The notes under the pieces: generated by a model
Seen by the model: the letters and a program-made list of their open reading frames with translations, nothing else
The model's database searches: none
Told to the model about the DNA's origin: nothing
NCBI GenBank assembly: GCA_030652475.1
Contig: JAUSAO010000045.1
Location: forward strand, 27,484 to 91,483
DNA: 64,000 bases
Reading direction: 5' to 3'
DNA from: Gallionella sp.
GTDB taxonomy: Bacteria; Pseudomonadota; Gammaproteobacteria; Burkholderiales; Gallionellaceae
Program-made: the position numbers and the translations under genes
Part shown: piece by piece, positions 1 to 10,507 of the stretch
Layout: each line of letters begins with the position of its first letter
How positions within the stretch are numbered: position 1 is the stretch's first letter

Positions 1-285
1 TCGGTGCAGCAGGCGCATGAGCTGGTGCGGCGGGTAGCAGATACGCCGTGCAAATTTAACCTGATTCCGTTTAATCCGTTTCCGCAGTCTCCCTATAAAC
101 GTTCCACAACGGACGCCATACAGCGGTTTCGCGATGTGCTGATGCAGGCGGATATTGTCACCACTACGCGCAAAACGCGCGGCGAGGATATCGCCGCGGC
201 CTGCGGACAGTTGGCGGGGCAGGTGCTCGACAAGACCAGGCGCACGGCGCGCGTTGCGTTCCAGACAAACGGGGTGTCACGATGA
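1..285 (+). CDS. rlmN: 23S rRNA (adenine2503-C2)-methyltransferase RlmN, C-terminal part
   Basis: The reading frame is open from the first base, so only about the last 94 residues are present. The stretch [18 protein letters not shown] and the following [20 protein letters not shown] match the C-terminal radical-SAM RlmN family signature, which methylates A2503 of 23S rRNA and A37 of some tRNAs. The catalytic CxxxCxxC motif lies outside the window. The stop codon overlaps the start of the next gene (ATGA), the usual rlmN-pilW junction in betaproteobacteria. Confidence 0.93.
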   Translation, partial: SVQQAHELVRRVADTPCKFNLIPFNPFPQSPYKRSTTDAIQRFRDVLMQADIVTTTRKTRGEDIAAACGQLAGQVLDKTRRTARVAFQTNGVSR

Positions 286-1034
286 ATTATGTTTTTGCTT
301 TACTGCTTTTGTTGCTGGCCGGCTGTGCCACGAGTGGTCATTCGACCACACAACAGAGCCAGGAAAAATCCCGGGCCAATGCCAGAATTCATACCGAATT
401 GGCGGGTTTGTATTTTGAGCGTAACCAGATGGGTGTCGCGCTGTCCGAAATCGACCTGGCCTTGCAGTCGGATCGTAATTACGCGCCGGCTTATAGTGTG
501 CGCGGCTTGATCAATATGGCGCTGCATGAGAATAAGGCGGCTGAAGAGGACTTTCAGCAAAGCCTGCGTCTGGATAAAACCGAGTCCGAAACGCATAACA
601 ACTACGGCTGGTTCTTGTGTCAGCGCGGCAAGGAGCGGGAATCCATCCCGCAATTTATGGCCGCCGTTAAAAACCCCTTGTATTCCACGCCGGAGCGGGC
701 TTATCTGAACGCCGGGCTGTGCTCCAGGAAAGCGGGAAACAACAGCGATGCCGAGGAGTTTTTAAAGCGCGCCTTGCAGTTGCAGCCGGATTTGCTACAG
801 GCCTTGCAGGCGTTGGCGGAGTTGAAATTTACCGAAGGCGACTACTCTTCCGCAAAAAAATATTTCACAAGTTATGTGCAAAAAAATAACAATTTGTCGG
901 CCGGACAGCTCTGGCTGGCGGTACGTATCGAGCGCAGGGTCGGGGACGCGAATGCCGAGGCAAGTTATGCCTTGCAGTTGCGCCAACGTTACCCTGATGC
1001 CCGTGAAACTCAATTGCTGATGCAGGGTGAATGA
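282..1034 (+). CDS. pilW: Type IV pilus biogenesis/stability lipoprotein PilW (PilF), TPR protein
   Basis: The 250-residue protein starts with a lipoprotein signal ending in LAGC (Cys15 is the lipidation site), followed by tetratricopeptide repeats with NxxGW-type helices, for example [15 protein letters not shown] and [13 protein letters not shown]. PilF/PilW is the outer-membrane pilotin that helps the PilQ secretin assemble. It overlaps rlmN by 4 bases and rodZ by 4 bases, so it is translationally coupled inside the housekeeping operon. The position between rlmN and rodZ-ispG is conserved in proteobacteria and supports the call. Confidence 0.9.
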   Translation: MNYVFALLLLLLAGCATSGHSTTQQSQEKSRANARIHTELAGLYFERNQMGVALSEIDLALQSDRNYAPAYSVRGLINMALHENKAAEEDFQQSLRLDKTESETHNNYGWFLCQRGKERESIPQFMAAVKNPLYSTPERAYLNAGLCSRKAGNNSDAEEFLKRALQLQPDLLQALQALAELKFTEGDYSSAKKYFTSYVQKNNNLSAGQLWLAVRIERRVGDANAEASYALQLRQRYPDARETQLLMQGE

Positions 1035-1918
1035 TGGAACAGTTACAAGAGAATAAGCCGGTCGATGTTGTGGATGAACTGCCGGGCGACAGTACAGCAC
1101 AGCGCCTGTCGGTAGGACAGTTGCTGCGCGGGGGTCGTGAGCGTGCGGGGTTGAGCGTGGAGGAAGTGGTTGGCAAGATTAAGCTCGCTTCTCGTCAAAT
1201 CGAGGCGCTGGAGGCCGATGATTTTCAGTCGCTGCCGGAGACCGCTTTTGTGCGCGGCTTTGTGCGCAGCTATGCCAAATTGCTGGAAATGGACGCACAA
1301 CCGCTGCTGGATGCCTTGCCGGGTGCTAAACCCGCACAGGTAAAAGTGGATCCGCTCCATGTTGAAGCGCCATTTCCGACAGCATGGACGAAGCGCCAGC
1401 AGAGTTTTAATTTGCTGATTGCCGCATTTCTGGTTGTGCTGGCGATAGCCGGATTTGCAGTATGGCAGGCCAATACAACGGAGCCGGTTGCAGACGAGCA
1501 GCAGGCACAGACCGTGGCGGATGAGGCGCTGGTTGAAATGTCGCTGCCATTGTCTGAACAGGTAGAGATGCTGGAAGGTTCAGTCGTGCCTGAATCCGGT
1601 GTACCCGATGCGGTTGCAGTGGCACAATCGCCGGAGGCGGCAGCGGTCAGAACCCCGGCTGGCGTGACTCAATCGGTAGCAGCGTTGCATCTGGTGTTCG
1701 ACAAGGAATCCTGGGCGGAAATCAAGGATCGAAGTGGCAAAATGCTGTCCAGGCAAGTCAATCTGCCTGGTAGCGAATTGCGTTTGGAAGGGCTTGCGCC
1801 GTTTGAACTGGTGATCGGTCATGCAACTGCTGTGCGCTTGTATTTACGGGACAAGCCTGTAGATCTGTCGTCGTACATTAACGCCAGCAGTGATGTCGCG
1901 CGTTTGACACTGGAGTAA
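1031..1918 (+). CDS. rodZ: RodZ-like helix-turn-helix membrane protein
   Basis: The 295-residue protein has an N-terminal Xre-type helix-turn-helix (about residues 27-90, with [16 protein letters not shown] and [13 protein letters not shown]). One membrane span lies near residues 126-146, then a low-complexity linker, then a C-terminal DUF4115 domain (about 215-295). This is the RodZ architecture; RodZ links MreB filaments to the envelope and helps set rod shape. Two ATG codons are adjacent (1031 and 1034), and the first overlaps the pilW stop. ispG follows after 2 bases, the usual gene pair. Confidence 0.88.
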   Translation: MMEQLQENKPVDVVDELPGDSTAQRLSVGQLLRGGRERAGLSVEEVVGKIKLASRQIEALEADDFQSLPETAFVRGFVRSYAKLLEMDAQPLLDALPGAKPAQVKVDPLHVEAPFPTAWTKRQQSFNLLIAAFLVVLAIAGFAVWQANTTEPVADEQQAQTVADEALVEMSLPLSEQVEMLEGSVVPESGVPDAVAVAQSPEAAAVRTPAGVTQSVAALHLVFDKESWAEIKDRSGKMLSRQVNLPGSELRLEGLAPFELVIGHATAVRLYLRDKPVDLSSYINASSDVARLTLE

Positions 1919-1920
1919 TA

Positions 1921-3159
1921 GTGAATATGATTAAACGTCGCCCGTCACAACGGGTGCTGGTAGGTAAAGTGATGCTGGGTGGCGGTGCGCCTGTCGTGGT
2001 GCAATCCATGACCAATACCGATACCGCAGATGCGGATGCCACTACCAGGCAGGTGTTCGAACTGGCCAAGGCGGGTTCGGAATTGGTGCGTATTACGGTC
2101 AATACCCCTGAGGCTGCCGCGCAAGTGGCCGGCATACGCAGGCGGCTCGATGATTTGGGATGTCATGTGCCGCTGGTGGGTGATTTTCATTACAACGGTC
2201 ACCGTTTGTTGACGGACTATCCGGATTGCGCGCAAGCCCTGGCGAAATACCGCATCAATCCCGGCAATGTCGGGCGTAATCGTGAAGAGGATGACCCGTT
2301 CACCATTATGATACAAACTGCGATTCGTTATGATAAGCCGGTACGCATAGGCGTGAACTGGGGCAGCCTGGACCAGAAACTGGTGGTGCGCATGATGGAC
2401 GAGAACGCGCAACTGGCTGAACCTCGTGATGTAAAAGAAGTCACCCGCGCCGCGTTGATCGTGTCTGCATTGGAGAGTGCACAACGCGCCGAACAGCTGG
2501 GTCTGCCGCATAACCGCATCGTGTTGTCATGCAAGGTCAGTGAAGTTCAGGATTTGATTGCTGTTTACCGCGCCCTGACGCAGCAATGCGACTACGCTCT
2601 GCACCTGGGGTTGACCGAAGCAGGCATGGGTTCCAAGGGAATTGTCGCCTCTAGCGCCGCATTGGCGGTGCTGTTGCAGGAAGGGATAGGCGATACCATA
2701 CGCATCTCGCTGACACCGGAACCGGGTGGTGATCGCACACAGGAAGTGCTGGTTGGTCAGGAAATATTGCAGACCATGGGTTTGCGTGCGTTTGCGCCCA
2801 TGGTGACGGCCTGTCCGGGATGTGGCCGCACCACCAGCAGCTTCTTTCAGGAATTGGCACAAAGTATCCAGCGTCATTTGCGCGCGCAGATGCCAATCTG
2901 GCGCGAACAGTATGACGGTGTGGAAAATATGACCGTTGCGGTGATGGGTTGCGTGGTGAACGGGCCGGGTGAGAGCAAGCTGGCGAACATCGGTATCAGT
3001 TTGCCCGGTACCGGCGAAACGCCCGCCGCACCGGTTTATATTGACGGCCAGAAGGCGATGACCCTGCGTGGCGACAACATCGCAACGGAATTCACCGGTA
3101 TCGTGGATGATTATGTGGCAAGAAAATACGTTAAACGGGGAGTGGGAAGTGGGGAGTAG
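1921..3159 (+). CDS. ispG: 4-hydroxy-3-methylbut-2-en-1-yl diphosphate synthase IspG
   Basis: The 412-residue enzyme converts methylerythritol cyclodiphosphate to HMBPP in the MEP isoprenoid pathway. Family hallmarks are the N-terminal [20 protein letters not shown], the [13 protein letters not shown] motif and the later [18 protein letters not shown], which supply the [4Fe-4S] cysteines. Length is normal for the short proteobacterial form. The frame opens with GTG at 1921, two bases after rodZ; an ATG at 1927 is an alternative start. Confidence 0.96.
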   Translation: MNMIKRRPSQRVLVGKVMLGGGAPVVVQSMTNTDTADADATTRQVFELAKAGSELVRITVNTPEAAAQVAGIRRRLDDLGCHVPLVGDFHYNGHRLLTDYPDCAQALAKYRINPGNVGRNREEDDPFTIMIQTAIRYDKPVRIGVNWGSLDQKLVVRMMDENAQLAEPRDVKEVTRAALIVSALESAQRAEQLGLPHNRIVLSCKVSEVQDLIAVYRALTQQCDYALHLGLTEAGMGSKGIVASSAALAVLLQEGIGDTIRISLTPEPGGDRTQEVLVGQEILQTMGLRAFAPMVTACPGCGRTTSSFFQELAQSIQRHLRAQMPIWREQYDGVENMTVAVMGCVVNGPGESKLANIGISLPGTGETPAAPVYIDGQKAMTLRGDNIATEFTGIVDDYVARKYVKRGVGSGE

Positions 3160-3205
3160 AAAGTCGGGGTTTCCCACTTTCAACTTACCATTCACCACTC
3201 ACCAG
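3137..3205. repeat. Purine-rich imperfect inverted repeat between ispG and hisS
   Basis: The last codons of ispG run into a G/A-rich stretch (GGGAGTGGGAAGTGGGGAG) followed by a C/T-rich complement (TTTCCCACTTTC and CACCACTCACC). The transcript could fold into a long imperfect hairpin just before the hisS start. A similar purine/pyrimidine inverted repeat lies between bamB and der. Confidence 0.55.
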
Positions 3206-3213
3206 GATCGAAC

Positions 3214-4488
3214 ATGAGCAATGAAACATTACAAGCCGTGCGCGGCATGAACGATATTCTGCCGGACGAGGCGGAACTCTGGTTATGGTTTGAAGAAGTG
3301 GTACGCGACTGGCTGGCCAGTTACGGCTATCGCAATATCCGCATGCCGCTGGTTGAACCGACTGCGTTGTTCAAACGGGCGATCGGTGAAGTCACGGATA
3401 TTGTGGAAAAAGAGATGTACAGCTTCGAAGATAGCCTGAACGGCGACCAGTTGACGCTGCGTCCTGAAGGTACCGCATCCTGCGTGCGGGCGGTGTTGCA
3501 GCACAATTTGCTGTATAACGCGCCGCAGCGCTTGTATTACAGCGGGCAAATGTTCCGCCACGAGCGTCCGCAAAAAGGCCGCTATCGTCAGTTTCATCAG
3601 GTTGGTGTGGAGGCGCTGGGTTTTTCCGGTCCGGACGTGGACGCCGAACAAATTTTGATGTGCGCGCGGCTGTGGAAAAAACTGGGCCTGACGGATGTCA
3701 CGCTGCAACTGAATACACTGGGCGATGCGGCGTGCCGCCAACGGCATCGCGCCAAACTGATTGCGTATTTTGAACAGCATAGTGTATCGCTGGATGCCGA
3801 AGCGACGCGCCGTCTGCACAGCAATCCGCTGCGCATTCTGGACAGCAAGAACCCGGCGATGCAGGCGCTGATTGAAGGCGCACCCAAATTGATGGATGAA
3901 CTGAACGAAGAGGCGTTGACGCATTTTGCGGCGCTGCAGGCGATACTCAGGCAGCATGATGTGGCGTTCGAGATCAACCCGCGCCTGGTGCGCGGACTAG
4001 ATTACTACAACCGTACCGTGTTCGAGTGGGTGACCACGCGACTGGGTGCACAGGGCACGATTTGTGCGGGTGGCCGTTATGACGGACTGGTCGAACAAAT
4101 CGGCGGCAAGCCGGCACCCGCAATGGGTTTTGCGATGGGGGTGGAGCGTTTGCTGGTATTGTTGCAGGAAGGCGGCATGGCATTGCCCAGGTCAAAAGTG
4201 GATGTGTATGTGGTGCATCAGGGCGAACTGGCCGGCCAGCTGGCCAGTAAAGTGGCTGAACAATTGCGCGACAGCCAGCTGCGCGTACTGCTGCATTGCG
4301 GTGGCGGCAGCTTTAAATCGCAAATGAAAAAAGCGGATACCAGTGGTGCACGCGTGGCACTGGTAATCGGGGATGACGAAGCGCGGGCGAACGAGGTCAG
4401 TGTCAAGCCTATGCAGGGCGGCGAGCAGGTGAAAGTGAGCGTGCAGGAACTCACCGTAATGATTAACAAATTTTTCAAGCAGGAGTAG
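3214..4488 (+). CDS. hisS: Histidyl-tRNA synthetase
   Basis: The 424-residue class II aminoacyl-tRNA synthetase begins with the typical [14 protein letters not shown]. Motif 2 is visible ([22 protein letters not shown]), as are the histidine-binding strand [15 protein letters not shown] and motif 3 ([13 protein letters not shown]). The C-terminal anticodon-binding domain occupies about the last 90 residues. It sits in the conserved order ispG-hisS-yfgM-bamB-der, with 3 bases to the next gene. Confidence 0.97.
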   Translation: MSNETLQAVRGMNDILPDEAELWLWFEEVVRDWLASYGYRNIRMPLVEPTALFKRAIGEVTDIVEKEMYSFEDSLNGDQLTLRPEGTASCVRAVLQHNLLYNAPQRLYYSGQMFRHERPQKGRYRQFHQVGVEALGFSGPDVDAEQILMCARLWKKLGLTDVTLQLNTLGDAACRQRHRAKLIAYFEQHSVSLDAEATRRLHSNPLRILDSKNPAMQALIEGAPKLMDELNEEALTHFAALQAILRQHDVAFEINPRLVRGLDYYNRTVFEWVTTRLGAQGTICAGGRYDGLVEQIGGKPAPAMGFAMGVERLLVLLQEGGMALPRSKVDVYVVHQGELAGQLASKVAEQLRDSQLRVLLHCGGGSFKSQMKKADTSGARVALVIGDDEARANEVSVKPMQGGEQVKVSVQELTVMINKFFKQE

Positions 4489-4491
4489 AAC

Positions 4492-5130
4492 ATGGCAGCT
4501 TTGGATTTGCAGGAACAGGAACAACTTGAAACGCTGAAAGCATGGTGGAAGGATAACGCCAACTGGATACTGGCTACGCTGTTGATTGTTGTGGTTGTCA
4601 TGGGCGGCTGGCGCGGATGGCAGTATTACCAGAATAAACAGACTACCGAAGCGGCAATCCTGTATCAGCAATTCGTCGAACAACTGGCCAGCAATGATGC
4701 CAAGCGGGTCAACGATGCCGCAGCGGCGGTGATGGATAAATATGCGGCTACGCCTTATGCTTCACGTGCCGCCTTGATTGCGGCGCAGGTGAATGAATTT
4801 GGCAAGGATACCTTGCGCGCCAAGTCACAATTGCAATGGGTGATCGAACATGCGAAGGAGGACGGCCTGAAAAGTGTAGCCAGCCTGCGCATGGCTTCAC
4901 TGTTGCTGGATGAAAAGGATTACGCCGCTGCGCTGAAATTGCTTGAAACCGTGCATGCGGCTTCATTTGATGGTTTGTATGCTGATCTGAAGGGCGACGT
5001 GTTGAACGCGCAGGGCAAGACGGCGGAAGCCAAGGCAGCCTACCAGCTGGCTTATGAGAAACTTGACGCGAAGAGCGCCTACCGTAATCTGGTTCAGATG
5101 AAGCTGGATACCTTTGGAGCGACTAAATGA
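4492..5130 (+). CDS. yfgM: YfgM-family TPR-like inner-membrane protein
   Basis: The 212-residue protein has a short cytoplasmic N terminus (QEQEQLETLKAWWKDN), one membrane span (about 25-42, ILATLLIVVVVMGGW) and a periplasmic TPR-like domain. This is the YfgM/DUF2133 architecture. In E. coli, YfgM associates with SecYEG and PpiD as a periplasmic chaperone-like factor. It overlaps bamB by 4 bases; the hisS-yfgM-bamB arrangement is highly conserved. Confidence 0.9.
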   Translation: MAALDLQEQEQLETLKAWWKDNANWILATLLIVVVVMGGWRGWQYYQNKQTTEAAILYQQFVEQLASNDAKRVNDAAAAVMDKYAATPYASRAALIAAQVNEFGKDTLRAKSQLQWVIEHAKEDGLKSVASLRMASLLLDEKDYAAALKLLETVHAASFDGLYADLKGDVLNAQGKTAEAKAAYQLAYEKLDAKSAYRNLVQMKLDTFGATK

Positions 5131-6272
5131 AGAAATCAGGGATATTGCTGGCGCTGCTGATTTTGAGTGGCTGCGGCACCATGGATACGGTCAGAGGCTG
5201 GATCGGGACGCCCACCGGCCAGGAACCGGCCAAACTGGTTGAATTTGGCGAGAGGGCTAAATTTACGGAGCGTTGGCATGGTGATTTCGGCGATCCGGGA
5301 GTGAATCCTTTGCAGGCCTCGCTGACACGGGATGCGGTTTATGGCGCATCCGGTAAAGGTACGCTGACGCGTCTGGACCGGGCTACGGGCAAGCAGGTCT
5401 GGCGTATAGAAAGCAATATTCGCGTTTCGGCTGGCGTGGGCAGCGGTGAGGGTTTGGTACTGATCGGCAGCGACAAGGGTGAAGTGCATGCCTACGGCGA
5501 GGATGGCAAGCTGCGCTGGAACAGCAAAGTTTCCAGCGAAGTGCTGGGTGTGCCGCAAGTGGCCGATGGCGTTGTCATCGTGCGTAGTGGCGATGGTCAT
5601 GTTGCCGGTCTGAAGGTGGTCGACGGCAAACGCCTGTGGGTTTATGAACGCAGCACGCCCGCTCTGGTGGTGCGCAGTCATGCGAGTGTCACGATACAGC
5701 GCGGTGTGGCCTTTGCCGGGTTTGCCGGTGGCAAGCTGAGTGCCATCAAACTGTCAGATGGATCGCTGTTGTGGGAAAACTCCGTGTCGCAACCGCGCGG
5801 CAACACCGAACTGGAACGCATCAGTGACATTACCAGCAATCCGGTGATAAGCGATGCACAAGTGTGTGCAATCGCGTTTCAGGGGAGTCTGGCCTGCTAT
5901 GACGCCGTGCAAGGCAGTCCTTTGTGGAGCCGTAACATCGACAGCGACAAGGGGCTGTTTATTTTGCGCAAACATCTCTATGCAAGCGATGCCGGGGGCG
6001 CTGTAATCGCACTGGATAAGGACAGCGGCAGTACGGTGTGGAAGAACGACCAGTTGCTGCGGCGTGATGTTTCTGCGCCATATGCGCAGGATGATTTTGT
6101 GATAGTTGGCGATTATCAGGGTTTCCTGCACGCCCTGAGCCGTGAGGATGGCCGTTTCGTGGCGCGTATCAAACTGAACGGTAGTGCCATCCAGGCTGCG
6201 CCTGTGCAGATGGATGACGGTTTGCTGGTGCAAACACAAAACGGTGATGTTTATTCATTGTCAGTTAAATAA
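5127..6272 (+). CDS. bamB: Outer-membrane protein assembly factor BamB
   Basis: The 381-residue lipoprotein has a signal ending in LSGC (Cys16). The rest is a beta-propeller of PQQ-like repeats (for example [19 protein letters not shown] and [20 protein letters not shown] strands near the end). BamB is the accessory propeller of the BAM complex that inserts beta-barrel proteins into the outer membrane. Start overlaps the yfgM stop. Length is normal for the family. Confidence 0.94.
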   Translation: MKKSGILLALLILSGCGTMDTVRGWIGTPTGQEPAKLVEFGERAKFTERWHGDFGDPGVNPLQASLTRDAVYGASGKGTLTRLDRATGKQVWRIESNIRVSAGVGSGEGLVLIGSDKGEVHAYGEDGKLRWNSKVSSEVLGVPQVADGVVIVRSGDGHVAGLKVVDGKRLWVYERSTPALVVRSHASVTIQRGVAFAGFAGGKLSAIKLSDGSLLWENSVSQPRGNTELERISDITSNPVISDAQVCAIAFQGSLACYDAVQGSPLWSRNIDSDKGLFILRKHLYASDAGGAVIALDKDSGSTVWKNDQLLRRDVSAPYAQDDFVIVGDYQGFLHALSREDGRFVARIKLNGSAIQAAPVQMDDGLLVQTQNGDVYSLSVK

Positions 6273-6273
6273 A

Positions 6274-6370
6274 GGGAAGAGGGAAGGGGACGCGCCTTTG
6301 GCGCTTAAGGGGCAAGAGACAACCCCTGCCCCCAACTTTCCCTTCTCTCTTCCCCCTACACTTTTTTAAG
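6274..6370. repeat. Long imperfect inverted repeat between bamB and der, possible terminator
   Basis: The purine arm GGGAAGAGGGAAGGGGA (6274-6290) is complementary to the pyrimidine arm TTTCCCTTCTCTCTTCCCC (6338-6356). Between them lie small hairpins (GCGCCTTTGGCGC and AGGGGC...CCCCT). A run of six T follows at about 6362-6367. It could terminate transcription after bamB or simply be an interspersed genomic palindrome. It resembles the element before hisS. Confidence 0.5.
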
Positions 6371-6379
6371 GTTTTCAAA

Positions 6380-7789
6380 ATGTTACCCACACTTGTATTA
6401 GTTGGTCGTCCGAATGTGGGTAAGTCCACTTTGTTCAATCGTCTCACGCGCAGCCGTGATGCCCTGGTCGCGGATCAACCGGGGCTCACCCGTGATCGCC
6501 ATTATGGCCGTGGGAGGGTAGGAGAACGTCCCTATCTGGTTGTCGATACCGGCGGTCTGGAGCCCGTTGCCAAAGACGGCATCATGTATGAAATGGCCAG
6601 ACAAAGCCGACAGGCTGTAGATGAGGCCGACATCGTCCTGTTTCTGGTGGATGGCCGGGCGGGCTGTACGCCACAGGATCTGATTATTGCCACCCAGTTG
6701 CGCAAGACCGGCAAGCCGATTTTGTTGCTGGTCAACAAGGCCGAAGGCATGGCGCGTGCGCGCGTTACAGCTGAATTTTTTGAGCTGGGGCTGGGGGAGC
6801 CGTATCCGATATCCTCTGCACATGGCGATAATGTTGTTGAAGTGGTTGAAATCGCGCTGGATAACTTTCCTGAGGAGGTTGAAGCGGAAGAAGTTCAACA
6901 TGACAAGCCGCCGAAACTGGCCATCGTCGGACGCCCGAATGTCGGGAAATCCACGCTGGTGAACGCGATTCTGGGTGAGCAACGGGTGATCGCATTCGAT
7001 CAGCCCGGCACCACGCGCGACAGTATCTACATCGATTTCGAACGCGATGGAAAACAGTACACCATCATCGACACCGCCGGTGTGCGTCGCCGTGGAAAAG
7101 TCGAAGAGGCTATCGAAAAATTCTCTGTTATCAAGACCATGCAGGCGATTGAAGATGCCAATGTGGTGGTTCTTGTTGTGGATGCCAAGGATCAGATCAC
7201 CGAGCAGGACGCGCATGTCGCCGACTTTGTATTACAAGCCGGGCGTGCGCTGGTGCTGGCGGTGAACAAGTGGGACGGGCTGGATGCGCATCAGCGCGAG
7301 ATGGTCAAGAGCGATATTGAGCGCAAACTGCATTTTCTGGGTTTCGCCAAGCGTCATTACATTTCCGCACTGAATGGCAGCGGCATCATTGACGTGTTGA
7401 AGTCAGTGGATGCCGCGTATGACGCGGCGATGGCGAAATTGTCCACGCCCAAGCTGACCCGTGCGCTGATCGGCGCGATCGAGAAACAGGCGCCGCCCAA
7501 GGTCGGTCGCTTCCTGCCCAAGATGCGCTATGCCCATCAGGGCGGCAGCAACCCGCCGCTGATTGTGATTCACGGCAGCGGTCTGGATAATATCCCGGCC
7601 AGCTATACGCGTTATCTGGAACGTGCATTCGCCGAGATTTTCAAGCTGCAGGGCACGCCGATGAAGATTCAGTTCAATTCAAGCAAGAATCCGTTTGAAG
7701 GCAAGAAACCCAGAGCCTTGACCGAAGCCGAACAACGCGCTGCGCACCGCGCTCGAATTCGCGGACGCAAACTGTACGGCAAGCAATAG
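6380..7789 (+). CDS. der: Ribosome biogenesis GTPase Der (EngA)
   Basis: The 469-residue protein has two tandem TrmE/Era-type GTPase domains, each with a P-loop GRPNVGKS (residues 9-16 and about 185), DxxG motifs (DTGGLEP, DTAGVRR) and NKxD-like motifs (VNKAEG, VNKWDG). A C-terminal KH-like domain follows, with a basic tail ending near RGRKLYGK. Der is needed for 50S subunit maturation. The first G4 motif reads NKAE rather than NKxD, a common variant. Confidence 0.97.
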   Translation: MLPTLVLVGRPNVGKSTLFNRLTRSRDALVADQPGLTRDRHYGRGRVGERPYLVVDTGGLEPVAKDGIMYEMARQSRQAVDEADIVLFLVDGRAGCTPQDLIIATQLRKTGKPILLLVNKAEGMARARVTAEFFELGLGEPYPISSAHGDNVVEVVEIALDNFPEEVEAEEVQHDKPPKLAIVGRPNVGKSTLVNAILGEQRVIAFDQPGTTRDSIYIDFERDGKQYTIIDTAGVRRRGKVEEAIEKFSVIKTMQAIEDANVVVLVVDAKDQITEQDAHVADFVLQAGRALVLAVNKWDGLDAHQREMVKSDIERKLHFLGFAKRHYISALNGSGIIDVLKSVDAAYDAAMAKLSTPKLTRALIGAIEKQAPPKVGRFLPKMRYAHQGGSNPPLIVIHGSGLDNIPASYTRYLERAFAEIFKLQGTPMKIQFNSSKNPFEGKKPRALTEAEQRAAHRARIRGRKLYGKQ

Positions 7790-8037
7790 CGATTCAGGCA
7801 TTGCCTGTTATGCCGAACAGATGTGCATGGCGGGAGGAAATCGGCAAAGCGCTTGAGTCAGATGCCGATGGTTGCGTTTAAGGTTGCATAAACACCGCCA
7901 CGCAGGTGGGCGATGCAAACTGTCAACTATATTGCGCTACAGTTTTAGTGCTGCTACGAGTTGCTGACGGTTATATTTTGACGCTCAGGCGACAGAACGC
8001 TTCGGCTATCCGCAATTTGATGAATCATTACCCGGTT

Positions 8038-8292
8038 CTATTCTTTGGATTTGCGCACAGAATTTTCAATCTTCAATCCAGTACGTTTAAATCGTGATAT
8101 TGCCTTGATAATATCACCAACGGATACACTATTTAATTTCGCGGCATTTTCAATGGCGGCAATAGCCGTAGTGATACCGTAGCTCTCTTTGGTAAGCTTG
8201 ACTTCTTTGGGTGCGGAGGATTCTTGTTTAAGTTTTTGAATCTGTGCTTCCAGAGCAGCAATGCGCTCTTCCTTGGTTCTACGTGCTGTCAT
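8038..8292 (-). CDS. Small coiled-coil protein, unknown function
   Basis: This 84-residue protein begins at an ATG on the minus strand (8292) preceded by a GGAG ribosome-binding site, which decides the start over a longer frame open upstream. Residues 1-30 are charged and heptad-like (RTKEERIAALEAQIQKLKQE), predicting a coiled coil. The C-terminal half (about 38-75) is helical and basic, which could bind nucleic acid. I do not recognise the family. It lies in a patch with recombinase fragments and a HipA-like gene, so it is probably cargo of an old mobile element. Confidence 0.6.
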   Translation of the reverse strand: MTARRTKEERIAALEAQIQKLKQESSAPKEVKLTKESYGITTAIAAIENAAKLNSVSVGDIIKAISRFKRTGLKIENSVRKSKE

Positions 8293-8373
8293 TTTAATTC
8301 TCCATAATGATAGGTTGCTTAATCTATTGATTCTAACAAACAAGTCGCGTTGTAACATATTTTTTGACGAAAT

Positions 8374-8676
8374 GTGTCTGAAGCAGAAATGACTGGCAAG
8401 GTACCCCCCGTGGAACGCATGCCCATTTATCATGCCTTTATGGCTGCCGTTAGACGCGCGGAAATTGAGAATTTTACTTTTCACGTTCTCCGACACGAAG
8501 CCCTGTCGCGGCTCGTAGAGCGGTGTGATTTGTCCGCACTTGAAATTGTATCCGTGTCTGGTCGCAAGACTTTGCAGATGCTTAAACACTACACCCATCT
8601 CCAGGTCGAAAAGTTGGCGGTCAAGCTGTGCTGGCGTCACTGTATTGAGCAGGGTCGACACGCGCGGATTCAATAA
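8374..8676 (+). pseudogene. Tyrosine recombinase (phage-type integrase), C-terminal fragment
   Basis: Only about 100 residues remain. FTFHVLRHEALSRL carries the conserved HxLRH box, and SGRKTLQMLKHYTHL carries the catalytic-tyrosine box (YTH), with GHK altered to GRK. No N-terminal arm-binding domain or first catalytic arginine is present upstream, so the gene is truncated. It supports past integration next to the tRNA-Ser gene 1.9 kb downstream. A second recombinase fragment lies at 10146-10412. Confidence 0.75.
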
Positions 8677-8749
8677 ATCTGCTAGATGTGAAATATTGAT
8701 GTAGTATTCATTCATTATCAATTCATTAGTGTTGGCAAAATAATCGAAA

Positions 8750-10126
8750 ATGACTGTTTCAGATACCGTCATGAAATTGCTGATGGAAGGTCCGCAGCCC
8801 GCAAAAGCCCTGTACGAAAGGCTGGATGTTAGTCAGCCTACGCTGTCACGATTGATTGCCCAGTTGGGCGTATCCATTCTAAGATTCGGTAAAGCACGTC
8901 AGTCGCAATACGCTTTGCGGCGCAAAATCGGTGCTCTTAGCACCTTTCCGCTCTATCGCGTCAGCGAATCCGGTGAGTTGCAGCAATGGGGGGCACTTCA
9001 TCCGATTATGCCCGAAGGTTATCTGGTCGAAACTTGGGTAACGGCAAGCAATGAAACAAGGGCGGATATCCATTCTGGCTTGCCCTGGTATTTACAGGAT
9101 ATGCGCCCACAAGGCTTTCTGGGGCGTTCTTTCGCCCGCTTTCATGGGCCGATGTTGGGCTTGCCTGCCGATCCGAGTCGCTGGAGTGACGATCAGGCAC
9201 TGCTAGCACTAGCCAACACCGGATATGACACTCCCGGCAATTTGTTGGTCGGAGAGGAGTCGGCAGCCCATTTTCAAACCAGCGTGCTTTTTGCACGGCA
9301 GGAAGAAACATTTAAGCCTGTGCCGGCAGCGCAGCGCTTGCAGCAGTATCCGCAATTGGCCAAGCAGGCTTTGGCCGGCGAGGTGGTGGGTTCTTCGGCT
9401 GGGGGGGAGCAACCCAAGTTCAACGTCGAAATTCTGTCTGATGGCCAGTCGCGACACGTCATGGTGAAATTCACCGCGCCTCAGGATAATGCCGCCACGC
9501 TACGCTGGCGCAGTCTGCTGATCTGCGAACACTTAGCCTTCAAGGTGTTGGCTGAGTCTTTTCCGTGTAGCGAAAGTGAATTATTGAGTGTCAAAGTGGA
9601 TTGCTCCCCGCAGCTGTTTCTGGAGGTGTCCCGTTTCGACCGGGTTGGCTCGCAGGGCAGGAGAGGGGTGGTTACACTCAAGGCACTGGACGACGAATTA
9701 ACCGGTTTAGCCACTGACTGGCCTAAGGTCGCTACTGCACTGGTGCAGGCAGGAATACTGACTGAACCTGTCTATCAGCAAGTGCAGAAGCTATACACAT
9801 TCGGCGTGCTGATCGGTAATGCCGATATGCATACCGGCAATCTGGCTTTCTTTGTCGATGACGTCACCAAAGCGTCCCCGGCATATAGCCTCGCGCCGGT
9901 GTATGACATGTTGCCCATGTCGCTGGCGCCGCGTCCTTCAGGACAGATACCCGATGCCTTGTCACTGCCCAAAGTGGGGGTCAATCCGCCACTCGCCATC
10001 TGGAAGGAAATGTTGCCGCTGGCGGTGCGCTACTGGCAGCAAGTCGCAGCCCATCCCGATATGGCTGACGATGTGAAAGATATGGCACGAACACAGGCTG
10101 AGATATTGTCCCGCCCATTAACTTAA
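8750..10126 (+). CDS. HipA-family serine/threonine kinase, YjjJ-like with fused winged helix
   Basis: The 458-residue protein opens with a winged-helix segment (QPAKALYERLDVSQPTLSRLI, about 15-36) fused to a HipA-type kinase. The kinase shows the ATP-binding Gly/Ser segment (VGSSAGGEQPKF, about 220-231), EVSRFDR and the catalytic loop GNADMHTGNLAF with DM in YDMLPM. Fusion of DNA-binding and kinase parts matches E. coli YjjJ, which needs no separate HipB. No hipB-like gene is adjacent. The ribosome-binding site is weak; ATG at 8771 is an alternative start. Its neighbours are recombinase fragments, so transfer is likely. Confidence 0.82.
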   Translation: MTVSDTVMKLLMEGPQPAKALYERLDVSQPTLSRLIAQLGVSILRFGKARQSQYALRRKIGALSTFPLYRVSESGELQQWGALHPIMPEGYLVETWVTASNETRADIHSGLPWYLQDMRPQGFLGRSFARFHGPMLGLPADPSRWSDDQALLALANTGYDTPGNLLVGEESAAHFQTSVLFARQEETFKPVPAAQRLQQYPQLAKQALAGEVVGSSAGGEQPKFNVEILSDGQSRHVMVKFTAPQDNAATLRWRSLLICEHLAFKVLAESFPCSESELLSVKVDCSPQLFLEVSRFDRVGSQGRRGVVTLKALDDELTGLATDWPKVATALVQAGILTEPVYQQVQKLYTFGVLIGNADMHTGNLAFFVDDVTKASPAYSLAPVYDMLPMSLAPRPSGQIPDALSLPKVGVNPPLAIWKEMLPLAVRYWQQVAAHPDMADDVKDMARTQAEILSRPLT

Positions 10127-10145
10127 ACGGTGTATTTGCAAGCCA

Positions 10146-10412
10146 ATGAATAAATCCAAACTCAAAACCTACGCCCCGCAAGCCCGCCGTGATTTTATCG
10201 CTGCGGTAACCGCTCGCGCTAACCTGCTCGGTTTGTCTGAAAAGGGCGGCCAACTTGTGGCCGACCTGCTGCGTCACCACTCGTTGAACACCACAATGAG
10301 CTACGCCAAGCTCGACACGCCGAAAGGAATGGTTTTCGCTCAATTAACGGTTCCCGTTTTGTTTCCGTTGCATATTTATTCGTTCTTTCCTCTGGTCGCC
10401 ATTATCAAATAA
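10146..10412 (+). pseudogene. Chimeric relic: PglX-like N terminus joined to an integrase C-terminal fragment
   Basis: The 88-residue frame has two unrelated halves. Residues 1-34 (SKLKTYAPQARRDFIAAV and following) resemble the start of BREX-type adenine methyltransferase PglX. From about residue 36, LLRHHSLNTTMSYAKLDT is the C-terminal tyrosine box of an XerC/phage-type recombinase. The junction looks like a deletion that fused two genes of an island. No other BREX gene is seen. The PglX match is from memory of the family and rests on a short segment. Confidence 0.6.
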
Positions 10413-10438
10413 ATGCGTGAGGAAATTAAAACGGGAAC
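10350..10438. repeat. 11-bp inverted repeat around the 3' end of the relic gene
   Basis: GTTCCCGTTTT (10350-10360) and AAAACGGGAAC (10428-10438) are exact inverted copies 67 bases apart. They could be arms of a recombination site or ends of a small element. Confidence 0.45.
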
Positions 10439-10462
10439 AGTAAAGATGTATTGCTGGGTAGT

Positions 10463-10497
10463 TTAGCGTTATCTGTAGTTATCTGAGATAACGCTAA
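10463..10497. repeat. 12-bp perfect hairpin next to tRNA-Ser
   Basis: TTAGCGTTATCT (10463-10474) pairs with AGATAACGCTAA (10486-10497) across an 11-base loop. It lies just downstream of the minus-strand tRNA-Ser. There is no T-run on either side, so it is not a standard intrinsic terminator. It may be an integrase core site or a processing hairpin. Confidence 0.6.
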
Positions 10498-10507
10498 GCC
10501 ATTGATT

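Noticed and set aside
8293..8772. Long minus-strand frame extending the 84-residue gene to 244 residues
   Set aside because: The ribosome-binding site and protein-like composition start at 8292; the extension runs antisense to the recombinase fragment.
10146..10250. Complete BREX system
   Set aside because: Only a short PglX-like N terminus is seen; no brxA, brxB, brxC, pglZ or brxL in the window.
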